A stretch of 55,571 nucleotides of DNA from Nemertoderma westbladi. Taxonomy: Eukaryota; Xenacoelomorpha; Nemertodermatida; Nemertodermatidae. Where the stretch lies: positions 1-55,571 of the forward strand of contig JAUCBJ010006653.1 in NCBI GenBank assembly GCA_032718475.1, read 5' to 3'. Positions 10,251 through 21,168 of the stretch are shown one piece after another. Below the pieces are notes generated by a model that had not been told where the DNA came from, did no database searches, and worked only from the letters and a program-made list of their open reading frames with translations. A program made the translations under genes and the position numbers. The first letter of the stretch is position 1. Every line of letters begins with the position of its first letter.

Positions 10251-12136
10251 ACAGTTTGTATGTCTGTCCGTTTGTCAGTCAATCTGTCTGTCATAATACA
10301 ATATGACACCATACAAAGCTAACATCCCGGGAATGTCTGTTTTCTTGGACTCTGACTTCATTTAGTGTATCAGATTTCATGTTTGGCAGCAATTGAACAG
10401 TTTGTTTGTCTTTCCGTTTAATAGTCGATCTGTCTGTCAAAATATAATATGACACCCTGCAAATTCTAAAATCCTGTGAATGTCTGTTTTCTTGGACTCT
10501 GACTTCATTTACGGTATCAGTTTCCATGTTTGGCAGCAATTTTACAGTTTGTAAGTCTGTCAGTTTGTCTGTCAATCTGTCTGTCAAAATACAATATGAC
10601 ACCATACAAAGCTAACATCCCGGGAATGTCTGTTTTCTTGGACTCTGACTTCATTTAGTGTATCAGATTTCATGTTTGGCAGCAATTGAACAGTTTGTTT
10701 GTCTGTCCGTTTATCAGTCGATCTGTCTGTCAAAATACAATATGACACCCTGCAAATTCTAAAATCCTGTGAATGTCTGTTTTCTTGAACTCTGACTTCA
10801 TTTACGGTATCAGTTTTGATGTTTGGCAGCATTTGTAAAGTTTTTATGTCTGTCCGTTTGTCAGTCGATCTGTCTGTCAAAATACAATATGACACCATAC
10901 AAAGCTAACATCCCGGGAATGTCTGTTTTCTTGGACTCTGACTTCATTTAGTGTATCAGATTTCATGTTTGGCAGCAAATGAACAGTTTGTTTGTCTGTC
11001 CGTTTATCAGTCGATCTGTCTGTCAAAATATAATATGACACCCTGCAAATTCTAAAATCCTGTGAATGTCTGTTTTCTTGGACTCTGACTTCATTTACGG
11101 TATCAGTTTCCATGTTTTGGCAGCAATTTTACAGTTTGTAAGTCTGTCAGTTTGTCTGTCAATCTGTCTTCATTTACGGTATCAGTTTCCATGTTTGGCA
11201 GCAATTTTACAGTTTGTAAGTCTGTCAGTTTGTCTGTCAATCTGTCTGTCAAAATACAATATGACACCATACAAAGCTAACATCCCGGGAATGTCTGTTT
11301 TCTTGGACTCTGACTTCATTTAGTGTATCAGATTTCATGTTTGGCAGCAATTGAACAGTTTGTTTGTCTGTCCGTTTGTCAGTGATCTGTCTGTCAAAAT
11401 ACAATATGACACCCTGCAAATTCTAAAATCCTGTGAATGTCTGTTTTCTTGAACTCTGACTTCATTTACGGTATCAGTTTTGATGTTTGGCAGCATTTGT
11501 AAAGTTTTTATGTCTGTCCGTTTGTCAGTCGATCTGTCTGTCAAAATACAATATGACATCATACAAAGCTAAAATCCCGGGAATGTCTGTTTTCTTGGAC
11601 TCTGACTTCATTTAGTGTATCAGATTTCATGTTTGGCAGCAAATGAACAGTTTGTTTGTCTGTCCGTTTATCAGTCGATTTGTCTGTCAAAATATAATAT
11701 GACACCCTGCAAATTCTAAAATCCTGTGAATGTCTGTTTTCTTGGACTCAGACTTCATTTACGGTATTAGTTTTCATGTCTGGCTGCATTTGTTCAGTTT
11801 GTATGTCTGTCCGTTTGTCAGTCGATCTGTCTGTCAAAATACAATATGACATCATACAAAGCTAAAATCCCGGGAATGTCTGTTTTCTTGGACTCTGACT
11901 TCATTTAGTGTATCAGATTTCATGTTTGGCAGCAATTGAACAGTTTGTTTGTCTGTCCGTTTGTCAGTCGATCTGTCTGTCAAAATACAATATGAATCCC
12001 TACAAATGCTAAAATCCTGAGAATGTCTGTTTTCTTGGACTTTGACTTCATTTACCGTATCGCATTTGCGGCATCAGTTTTCATGTTTGGCAGCATTTGT
12101 AAAGTTTGTATGTCTGTCCGTTTGTCAGTCGATCTA
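10251..12136. repeat. 146/147-bp satellite, tract 1 of block 2
   Basis: The same array as 4593-6186 with one additional dimer (two monomers, 292 bp) near 11380-11670. That insertion includes the TTCTTGAACTCTG variant also found once at about 5125 and at 10783. The extra dimer explains the whole length difference between the two duplication blocks. Confidence 0.9.
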
Positions 12137-13241
12137 TTAGTCCGGTAGTTTCAGAGATGTATTCTAAAGCTTTGAACTTTGGGACATGTGCCCTTTCTAC
12201 TGCAACCGTCCCATTTGTCTATCTTTTGTCTCTCTGTACCAATATTTAGTGTGAAGTTTGTGCTATCTAGCCAGACAACCTGTGGTTAGTGAGAACTAAA
12301 AATACGGCGCCTGTCCTTTCTCAAAATTAACTATAGATTATATAAAACATGCAGCCATAAAACCAATTCATTGCAGTTATTAATTAAACAGACTCTTTGA
12401 TAAAATTAGTAACTAAAAATTATTGTACTTTTATTTCTTTTATATTTTCAATTGATTAAATCATTTAAATAATTTAACCAACTAACTAATTTAACCATAT
12501 ATAATATTGTATTTATTAATTGACCAAAATATGACATAAAAAAAACATAATAATTATTATTATAATATGACATGCAACCATAAGACAGCTCCATTACTTA
12601 AGGCTGCATGTTTTATTTAAACTTTATCTCAGACGTGAGTTTACATGTAATGGCTGCTCTATCTAAATAGTTTGAGGCACTTGAATAAAGGTTGAAATAT
12701 GATATGCAGCCGTATAACCGTAAAATAAGACTTAAAATAAACCTAATATCAGTTAAAATAATGCACGCAACCGTATTGGAAGTTCCAGTGCCTGCACGTT
12801 TTATTTAAACTGTATTCCAGAAAAGAGTTGTAATTTAGTGTGGGCTGGTTTATCTAAACAGATAATTCTCAGAAAAGTTCGAGTAATTCCGATTTTTTTA
12901 AAGTTTTCATTACTTGATATTGGAATAATTAGAAATATTGATGTAATTAATATCCATTTTAATTTGTATCACTAATTAATTGCAGTTAATACATCAAAGT
13001 TACGGTAAACAATCATAAAATTAGCATATAATGGTTGCTATGAAGCTATGCAGAAGAATCCAGACGTGTTTAAGAGATTATTTACCAAGTTAGTGATAGT
13101 TAGTTATAGAAGTATAAGTACGTTCGTCCTATAGGCCGCAAAGCTGCAATAAGGTAGTTTACTGCGTTACGAGTAAAACACCAGAACGCTGAAAAGTTCG
13201 CATAATATCGTTGCAAATGTACCAATTGTTGATATCGCAGG
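12137..13241. other. AT-rich spacer, copy in block 2
   Basis: Duplicate of 6187-7291, apparently unchanged over the lines compared. No gene seen. Confidence 0.6.
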
Positions 13242-13765
13242 TAAACCTTTTAGTTTATTTAGGGCAGCAGTAGAGACAGCCTTCTTAGATGGGAGTCCAT
13301 GCTGGTCTCTCACAGCAGAGTATACAAAACCTCTGGATGGCACATTCACAATAATGCTACGCCGGGGTCATTGTGTCAAGAAGAATGAACACATCTCCAT
13401 AACCAGACTCTGAACAACATCGGAAGTGTTTCATTAGTCTCCGAAAGCTTTTACTTGAACTGAGCTGCCACCGCCTTGTAGGACATTGCTTTCACCATGT
13501 GGACCAGCCTGTGCATAATCTTGTGCTTTGGCGGCCTCATGGAACGACTATGAATGGTGGTAAGCCCATGACTTTTATGAGACGCATTTTAAAGGACACT
13601 GGACTTGAAGATACGGATTATCTAACAAATGTCATGGGTGATAGGGAGTTGAGGTGGAGCAATTTTATCGACAAGCCGACACATCTTTCTAAATATATTT
13701 GATATAATTAATGCAGCCGCAATGCAACATGCCGATAGTACAGTAGTAGTAGTAGTTATAGATGT
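13242..13765 (+). pseudogene. LINE C 3' end, copy in block 2
   Basis: Duplicate of 7292-7815, with the same frameshifts and stops in the RT C-terminal region and the same GTAGTAGTAG tail near 13745-13762. Shared defects show it was already dead before the segmental duplication. Confidence 0.85.
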
Positions 13766-13934
13766 TTGTTGATACCAATAGAAAGATAGAAGAAATATTG
13801 GGTATAAAAGTTTCATCAATTATTATCTGATTGTAGCAATTAATCTATATTTGTACCGACATTTGCAGGGGCTCATATCCATATACAATATATTAGACCA
13901 GACAGCTAAAATCTTCCATATGTAGTGTTTTTCA

Positions 13935-14582
13935 TCACTGATTTCATTTCCCATATCAGTTTTCAAGTTTGGCGGCATTTGTACAGTTTGTATGTCTGTT
14001 CGTTTGTCAAAAAACAATATGACACCTTACAAAGCTAAAATCACGGTAATGACTGTTTTCTTCGACTCAGAATTCATTTACGGTATCAGTTTTGATGTTT
14101 GGCAGCATTTGTAAAGTTAGTATGTCTGTCCGTTTGTCAGTCGATCTGTCTGTCAAAATACAATATGACACCCTATAAATCTTTTAAATTCCGACTTCAT
14201 GTACGGTATCAGTTTTCAAGTTTGGCAGAATTTGTACAGTTTGTATACGTCTGTCCGTTTGTCAGTCGATCTGTCCGTCAAAATACAATATGACACCCTA
14301 CAAAGCTAAAATCCAGGGAATGTCTGTTTTCTTGCACTCTGACTTCATTTACCGTATCAGTTTTCATGTTTGGCAGCATTTGTACAGTTTGTATGTCTGT
14401 CCGTTTGTCAGTCGATCTGTCTGTCAAAATACAATATGACACCCTACAAATGCTAAAAACCTGAGAATGTCTGTTTTCTTGGACTCTGACTTCATTTACC
14501 GTATCAGTTTTCATGTTTGGCAGCATTGTACAGTTTATTATGACTGTCCGTTTGTCAGTCAATCTGTCTGTCAAAGTACAAT
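13935..14582. repeat. 146/147-bp satellite, tract 2 of block 2
   Basis: Duplicate of 7985-8607 that extends past the duplication boundary at 14557 with TCAATCTGTCTGTCAAAG. It therefore shows the original right end of the satellite tract. Confidence 0.85.
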
Positions 14583-15345
14583 TCATATTAAAAGATATTC
14601 TTTTTTAACATTTCGATGGACATTTTGAAACATGTTTCGATGAAACATTTTGATGGAAAGCTACTGCGACACGATGCCTACGGATTGCTTTGAGTTTATT
14701 TGTAAATCTCCTATGTCAATATATTGAAAAATACATTTACAATAAATATATAGTAATAATTCTTTTTTAACAGAATTTCAAACAAAAAATTTACAAAAAA
14801 TTTATTTAAAGCCGCAAAATAATTTAGTATACGATTGTTACTATTCGCACCAAGAATTAATATTAAAAGATATTCATATAGAACCTGAATATAGAACCAG
14901 AATATAGAACCTGAACCTGTTGTCTGTATGTCTGTCTGTCTGTCCATCTTAGAAATATTAAAAAGCATATAAGCAATCTGAAATATTTGTTGTTGTGATT
15001 TTTATTGTTCTCGATGTATTTTTTCTTGTTTGGAATTTTCTAATCACTAAGTATGTATGTCTGTTTTTCTGTCAGTTTGTCTGTCTGTCCGTTTGTCTGT
15101 CTCTCAGTCAACGTGTACATCAAAATATAATTAATCAATATTTATTAGATATTTGTCAGTTTTATTTTATATAACTGTATGTAGAAGGTGTAGAAGCTGT
15201 AGAGAGGGAAATTTGAACTGCAAGTAAAGCTGTAGCCTACTGGCCAGTGCAGGTAACTGAAGGTACCGGTATACTCATCCAATTTTGAGTTCTTATCACT
15301 TTCATGTCATTTACAAATAACCAACTATAGTCGCAATAAAGCAGT
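14583..15345. other. AT-rich spacer with simple repeats
   Basis: No gene seen. It contains a short tandem of TATAGAACCTGAA-like units at about 14878-14917 and TCTG-rich simple sequence at about 14927-14945 and 15055-15110. The latter recall the satellite's TGTCTGTC words. A duplicated AATATTAAAAGATATTC word occurs near 14587 and 14861. Confidence 0.6.
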
Positions 15346-16269
15346 ATGCCTCGTAAAAAGCGTGCTTCTAAGGCGGCAGGCATTAGTTTTACGCAAAAAG
15401 GAAGTTTACCATTCAAAATACTGTTCAAGAAGGATTCGAAAGTACCGCGAACCTTGGCAGCAACAAAGCTTTTATCACCTTCATCTCGCGCACCTGAAAC
15501 CGAGGGAAATTCTTCAAATTTTACCTTGTTTAACAGTTACAACAACTTGCTGTGTTTCACACAAGCAGTTCACAACTCTGGTGGTTGCACTGGCGAAACA
15601 ACCCTAAAGGTATTCCAAACTCAGGGAATACAGACAACTCTAAAGTTCGAGTGTGAAAATTATAACATTGAACTATTCCTCGGAAATTCAACCGATAGTA
15701 GCACTCTGTACCGGCCGCCCTATAGCCAAGAAGCTAACCCAATAAATGACAAACTTGTATATTCGGCAACAGAGATGGGAGTGGGGCTTGAAGGAATCCA
15801 GATGTTTACATAAGTCATGGGTATTCCGTGTTCTTTCTCTAAATCAAGCTTCCAGAATCACCAAGGAAAAGTCTATGATGCTACCAAGGAAGCAGTGAAC
15901 AAGGAAATGGTAAGTGCTAGGAGGGAAATTTCGAATGGGAATACAAACGTAGAGACAGCGATTAGTTACGACGGATCGTGGTCGAAGCGGGGTTTCACTT
16001 CTAATTATGGTATCGGGTTTGTGATTGGCATGGAGACAGGAAAAGTTTTGGACTACACTGTGCGCTCAAAGATTTGTGAAAAATGTACCCTTGCCCCTTT
16101 CAAGAAGGACTCAGAAGAATACAAGAAATGGTTCGAAAATCACAAATCCAGCTGCAAGGGAGTATTCAAGGGATCAAGTGGTGCTATGGAGGTCAGCATT
16201 GGGGAGGAGATCTTTTCTAGGTCGAGATCAGACTCTGATAAACCCGATCACGGTTTACTGTATACGTAA
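15346..16269 (+). pseudogene. Mutator-like transposase, N-terminal part
   Basis: This is the N-terminal half of an animal Mutator-superfamily transposase. It opens with a basic MPRKKRASKAAG start. Later come SATEMGVGLEGIQMF, a VMGIPCSFSKSSFQNH block, ISYDGSWSKRGF (the first catalytic Asp region), GKVLDYTV, a cysteine pair in SKICEKC, NHKSSCKG and FKGSSGAMEV, which are recognisable family landmarks. An in-frame TAA at 15811-15813 splits the frame, with the sequence fully collinear on both sides, so it is a single nonsense change. The frame ends at 16269, next to a possible GTAATG donor (16266). A BEL/Pao insertion begins 14 bases later; the C-terminal part is at 28523. The copy is probably inactive. 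Confidence 0.85.
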
Positions 16270-16278
16270 TGTATATAT

Positions 16279-16283
16279 ATAAT
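16279..16283. repeat. BEL/Pao target-site duplication, left copy
   Basis: ATAAT lies directly outside the left LTR and is matched by ATAAT at 28413-28417, directly outside the right LTR. A 5-bp duplication is typical of BEL/Pao elements. Confidence 0.9.
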
Positions 16284-17488
16284 TGTTCGCGCTTTCAGAC
16301 CTTTGGCAGTTTAACCCGCCAAATTAGGATGTCTTATAGATAATAAATCACCTTTAGTCTATGACAAGTATTTAATTCACTACACTAGTCGAAACCAATC
16401 TGTGCGCGATCATTCACCCGCTGGATATACCCGGGAGATTGGGTTCGACGGCTTAATTTTATTGCTATGTAAGCCTAATGTATTATTCGACTGACAGTAT
16501 TATATAATCTCTGACAATATTATTCACCTTCGGGAAATATTAACAGTTCCTTTAGGACGTGGCGCTCTATCTATACAAACAGAGTTATGACTTAAACTAC
16601 TCACAACGATATGGCTTAGTTACAATTCACATATATGGCGCATTCTTTAGGAAATGCTTCGTTATCAGTCTCACTCATACACAATGCTGCACAATACTGC
16701 ACACTGATCTGCCGATCTTCACTGATTTTAGTCACATATAAAAGGAACACGGACCGAATCATGTAGGGTCTATCAAATAACATTAGATTCACTTCAAACC
16801 ACTCAACATAGGTCGCAATCATTTATCTGTAACCTTTCTCTCTTACCTTCTGTATATCAAGAATATTGGGTTTTCGGGGTTATTTGTCGTTATTCCAAAT
16901 ATAATAATTCATCAACCATATTATGAAGAACTGACAGTAAATAGCAGTATAACAATATAAAAGTATGCACAGTGTTACACAGTATGCAGTGTATGCAGTA
17001 CTGCAGTATGCAGATAACGGATATATGTCCTTATAATTAAGCCTACTAGTGTAGGACTAAAAACTGAAAACACGGAGGTGCCAAAAGCCGGTTCTTAGGC
17101 TCTGGGCAAAACATAACACTGAACTACTGAGTTTCTGCATACACCTCCAACACAGAGACAACAAACGCTCTGATTGGTCAACCTGAACAACGAGAGAACA
17201 AAGAAACAAAGAAACGTCGACGTGGCAATATCAGCTGCTAGCCGTCGTCATGTTTCCAAGATTCTGTTTTCCTGTGTGTGATCCTGTTTTCAAGAGTATC
17301 GAGCTTTTACGTCACGGAATTACGGATTATGTCCTCTAAAGTACAAATACAGAAGAAATAGCTTTTATGTCCGCTAAAACACCAGTACAGCAAGGACACG
17401 GCCTTTTTATGCCTGGTAAACCAACTACAGAGTATTTTACGGGAAAAATAAGGAAAAATAACCGGACAATTCAGCAAAAGCTTTTACA
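16284..17488 (-). repeat. BEL/Pao 3' LTR (left), 1205 bp
   Basis: A direct repeat of 27230-28412 (offset 10946 at the left edge). Only about three single-base differences were noticed, near 16864, 17086 and 17134. There is also one block replacement near 17250-17281 that makes this copy 22 bp longer. Short open frames inside are shared with the other LTR and are not genes. Confidence 0.95.
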
Positions 17489-17498
17489 CCGCTCCCAG
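17489..17498 (-). promoter_or_regulatory. Candidate polypurine tract
   Basis: On the coding strand CTGGGAGCGG directly precedes the 3' LTR start TGTAAAAG. This is the place where plus-strand DNA priming occurs in LTR retrotransposons. It is short and includes two pyrimidines, so it is a weak match to an ideal tract. Confidence 0.55.
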
Positions 17499-20400
17499 AA
17501 AATGGGATTTTCAGTCTATAAAATATAAAAATCACAGTTTCTAAAACATAAAGATACTCTAAACAGTTAGTTTCTTTGCGCGGACGGCGTTTACGCAGTT
17601 TCTTGAGGCTAGCAAGAGTCCTTTTCTCTTTGGGGGAGCCACTTTACTAGGAGGGCTATAAATCCTGGGTGAAGGGTGCAATATGATTGCATCAGAAGGT
17701 GTAGGATTATGGTCGGGGTATCCGCCGTTTCGATATGCTTCTCCTCGAGCTGATTTTCCTCCGCTCGTAGCTGGATACGTTCATCCAAAAACTCTCGCAG
17801 AGAATGGGGTTGTCTAAGTGCGATATCTTCTTAGAGATTCTGGATTTCACAATCGAACTGAGATAAAGACAATTCGTTTATCGCTTGGACTTGCTGTTAT
17901 AACTTACGTTTATCTGAACAAACGTAGGTTTCCTTTCTGATCTTTGTAGAATAGCGTTTAACTCGTTTGGTACAACGTTCTCCGCCACTCTGGTGACAGG
18001 TTATATCGTGTCAAGCCGGGACGATGGTAAGGGTTAAACAGCGATATTAAATGTCCGCGTCACAATCTGGCTAGGTAAGATGGGCGGCTAGCTAGAAATC
18101 ACTGTCGGAGTGTTACCGATTAATTGTTAGGGTAGCACTAGATCTTTGAACAGTGAATACAGTCCGCGAGGATCCGCGACACCACCAGGATCGCAGGTCT
18201 GAGGTCCAACTAAGGAATGAGGAGGTTTGACCGAGTATTCCGGGACTCTGATCGTAGGTTTACTCCAGGATCGTTCGAGCCGAGTGAGCATAGGTGATAC
18301 GTCAAACAAGTTTCACTCGAAACTCCAGTAAATATAACGAGCACAACTGTGTTTAACACAACGTTTCCGTGGATGTTTATGTCTTTCCGTTTATTAGTTG
18401 GGTCTAGGGCATTTATCATAATAATACCAAAGACGCACGTCTGGTAGGGGAAACGCGGGTGATATTTATTTGTTGTTACAATGCTTCTATCAAGAATTCC
18501 AAATATACGTTGGAGTTACCGCGTTTATTTGTTTCTTTAGTGTCTTTTCTTTCGAGTCGATTTCGAATAGAATTTTCGCATTCGAATTTCAGTTTATGGT
18601 TCCGACTCCGCTGGGCAGGATATATAGTCGACATAGTCCGTATTATGTAAATCGATAGGATGACCAGTAGTTAAGAAGACCATATACGTACCATTACGCT
18701 GCGTATATCGAGCAGCGAATTTTCTATAGTCCAACTCGCGCGAGCTGCTCTTGGGACATTGGCGGTTCGATATAACGACCATCGTCCTCCGCAGCAGTTG
18801 GACTAACGTCGCCGCGTATTAAGCTATCAACAAACGCTTGTAAAAATAGAGTATATCGCTCCCCGATACTAAGACCATCTTCTATCAACTCCGTCATATC
18901 TGCTATATATGAGTTTATCCATATTATAATGAGTTTATATTTAGGCGAGTCGCTGCCTACCCCAATCAACCCCCGGACAGTACGAGATCCTCAGCGCCGA
19001 TGTGTCGTCGCCGCTGTACTTTCGCCAACGACGTAGCCGCACAACGACAACGACAACCGGCACAAGTCACTCAACTGTCCGTCCCAAAGGCTTAGATGTA
19101 CTTCAGGTTTTCCTTGGAGAGTTAGGTTACTTTTACGATTGCGACTAGCTACTGTAAACACACCTTAGCAGTAACATTCACCTATAAACTCACAAATACC
19201 ACACAACTGGTCACAACTACGCACATTCGGGCCATTTGTCCATTAGTCAATGCCTTCCAGAATGTCACTGTATTATTATGTATCCTTGGATACTAGTAGT
19301 GCGCTATTTATTCCCTATGCTATTCAATGGGACAAGCTTTCTATTGTTCGTTTAACTCAATTCTAATTCTAGCGTGGTTGTTGCTATGGTGACATTATGC
19401 AAAGCTAGCGGTAGAATTAGGGTAATTCCAATGCATACAGATCTGGGATGTTATTTAATAGTATTCTTTAATAGTCAATGTTCGGTTTTATACATGACTT
19501 TATGAATTTTATCGGCTATTGACTATGTTTGGGAGACTTTCGCACACTCATAGGCATAATAAGATAAATCTCCGCTCCCTTGATCTATTAATTAATGGAA
19601 TTTTGGGAATGTTATAAATTGCGTAAAAATGGCAATTTATTAAATTCATTAAAAGGCATGAATTTAAATTATTCCCTGAAATTTTATTATTTGATAATTA
19701 AATGGACATATTTTGATTCTAGAATATGTCTGGGGACACAAGATCCTTAATTCTATGACAATTGTCTTTTTAAGAATATCGGTAAATGCTACGATATCTT
19801 AATTGACTAGAATTGTTGAAGGATGTGAATTTACAGATTTTGATTTATTAGATTTGCAAATATTAAATAATTAATATTTGAGATGGGCACCGATTTATTC
19901 CAGAACTTGTCTGGGGACGTTAACCACTGATTCTAGAATTTGTCTTTCAAGTATATCGGTGGGTGCCGCGATATCTTAATCGACTAGAATGACAGATGGT
20001 CAAAGGGTTTAACAGATTTATTTTGCGTTATACGCTACTGTTAAAGGGACATCACGCTACTATATGTATTATTTAATATACGGTATGAGAGTAATATCGC
20101 ACGAAGCAATGTCAGTGTGAAGAGGCAAGTCGTTTCCAAGGTCTACCCAGAGCTTGGTTTAGCCGAGACACAAGGATCTGAACTTTGCATTCCTAATACT
20201 CTGCCTACCAATAATACTTGAATATAGTAGTGGCTTTATTGTACTTTAATAAGTACGGACATTTCATCTTACTGTAGTCACGTATTTATAATATGATACG
20301 GACAGTAAGGAAAGAGGAAAAGAATTATTTCTTGCCGTCGCATTAAATATAATATATACGTAATTAAGTAATAAACGCGAATATATATTGCACTAATCTA

Positions 20401-20541
20401 CTAAATAATCGCTAAAATAACATTCTACTGAATAAAATTAAAGAAAACGATTATAATAAAATTACATAGTAATACATACAGAAATATAAAAATAATAAAA
20501 TAATATAAAATAATAGAGTCACACACCCACCCCATATGTTG
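17499..20541 (-). other. BEL/Pao 3' internal region, decayed or non-coding
   Basis: There is no intact gene here. Around 17640-17940 the minus strand has a mostly open frame broken by two TAA codons, with a charged, helix-like stretch (HSLREFLDERIQLRAEENQL) that could be a decayed C-terminal or accessory ORF. At 18594-18969 two overlapping minus frames (starting without ATG) could be one frameshifted protein, but nothing is recognisable. Between about 19700 and 20040 an imperfect 181-bp duplication is visible (TCTGGGGAC at 19729 and 19910, each followed by GATATCTTAAT). I found no integrase HHCC or DDE motif. Most of this is probably remnant pol or family-specific 3' sequence. Confidence 0.5.
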
Positions 20542-21168
20542 TTACGTTATGGAGTCCCTAGATGTTTGAAGGATTAGGGAGGTGGTCGTGGGAAGAGAAT
20601 CTTGCCTTCCACAGTTTCCGGAGAGTCCTCCATTCCCTTCCGGTAAACACAAACGACCGACTGGGTGATTGAGTCGCTGCATCCCGAATACAATTCCAGG
20701 TTTCCTCTTCGTCCTGGAATAGTGACGATAGAAACATCGCTCTAAGTACACGACGGCCTTACAAAGCCGATTCCAGGAGCTATAGTGGTCCGTCGCTCCC
20801 TGCAGGAGAGGTGAGAGTCCCTGCGAGACGTCTGATGTTCCAGAGCTCCAATCGCTCTCTCTGATCTTCATGAAGGATCCACTCGCGGTGGGGAGGTCCA
20901 GATCCACGGCATCGTCCCTGGCAATATGTAATACCGACAGATCTATCCCGGGTTCAAATAACTCCGCTCCACTCGTCCGGGTTTTAGGTTTAACTTTCTC
21001 CGCTCCCTTGGCTGGTCTAATCTCAGTCGGAGTAAGATGGGGAGGCCATTCATTCTCCTTACTCAGGAAGTCGGGTTCACCTAATCGGTCTGTAGTATCT
21101 GTCAGTTCTTGAGGAGTTGCTCCTCTGGAAGCGATGTCAGTTGGATTAAACTTCTTGGGGCAATATCT
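20542..21168 (-). pseudogene. BEL/Pao pol remnant (RNase H-integrase linker)
   Basis: This is an open minus frame of about 208 codons, in the same frame as the upstream gag-protease and separated from it only by the TGA ending that ORF. It starts with CPKKFNPTDIASRG, matching the NPADxxSRG motif that in BEL/Pao polyproteins lies between RNase H and integrase. EPDFLSKENEWPP and YSSWNRLCKAVVYLERC, both typical of the same linker, follow. The remainder (from about 20700) drifts and probably changes frame. Reverse transcriptase and RNase H, which should precede it by several hundred codons, are missing, so this marks the far side of an internal deletion. Confidence 0.8.

Larger units (their letters stand above)
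8608..14557. repeat. Segmental tandem duplication, block 2 (5950 bp)
   Basis: A second, nearly identical head-to-tail copy of 2950-8607. It starts at CCGTCTACAG inside LINE B coding sequence, directly after the satellite end TTTGTCA. It is 292 bp longer than block 1 because of an extra satellite dimer at roughly 11380-11670. At its end the satellite continues as TTTGTCAGTCAATCTG instead of jumping into LINE B. Confidence 0.95.

Noticed and set aside
4593-14557. Host gene family in tandem duplication
   Set aside because: The duplicated block holds only LINE pieces, satellite and spacer; no host gene is involved.
4633-14586. Repeated 78-104 codon frames (LTDRSTDKRTD and NEVRVQENRHS types)
   Set aside because: They arise from a 147-bp satellite whose length is a multiple of three. 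The same satellite yields unrelated frames on the other strand.
15237-15607. Frames at 15237-15428 (minus) and 15362-15607 (plus) as genes
   Set aside because: Both are shadows of the transposase N-terminal frame or its upstream spacer. Only the 15346 frame shows family motifs.
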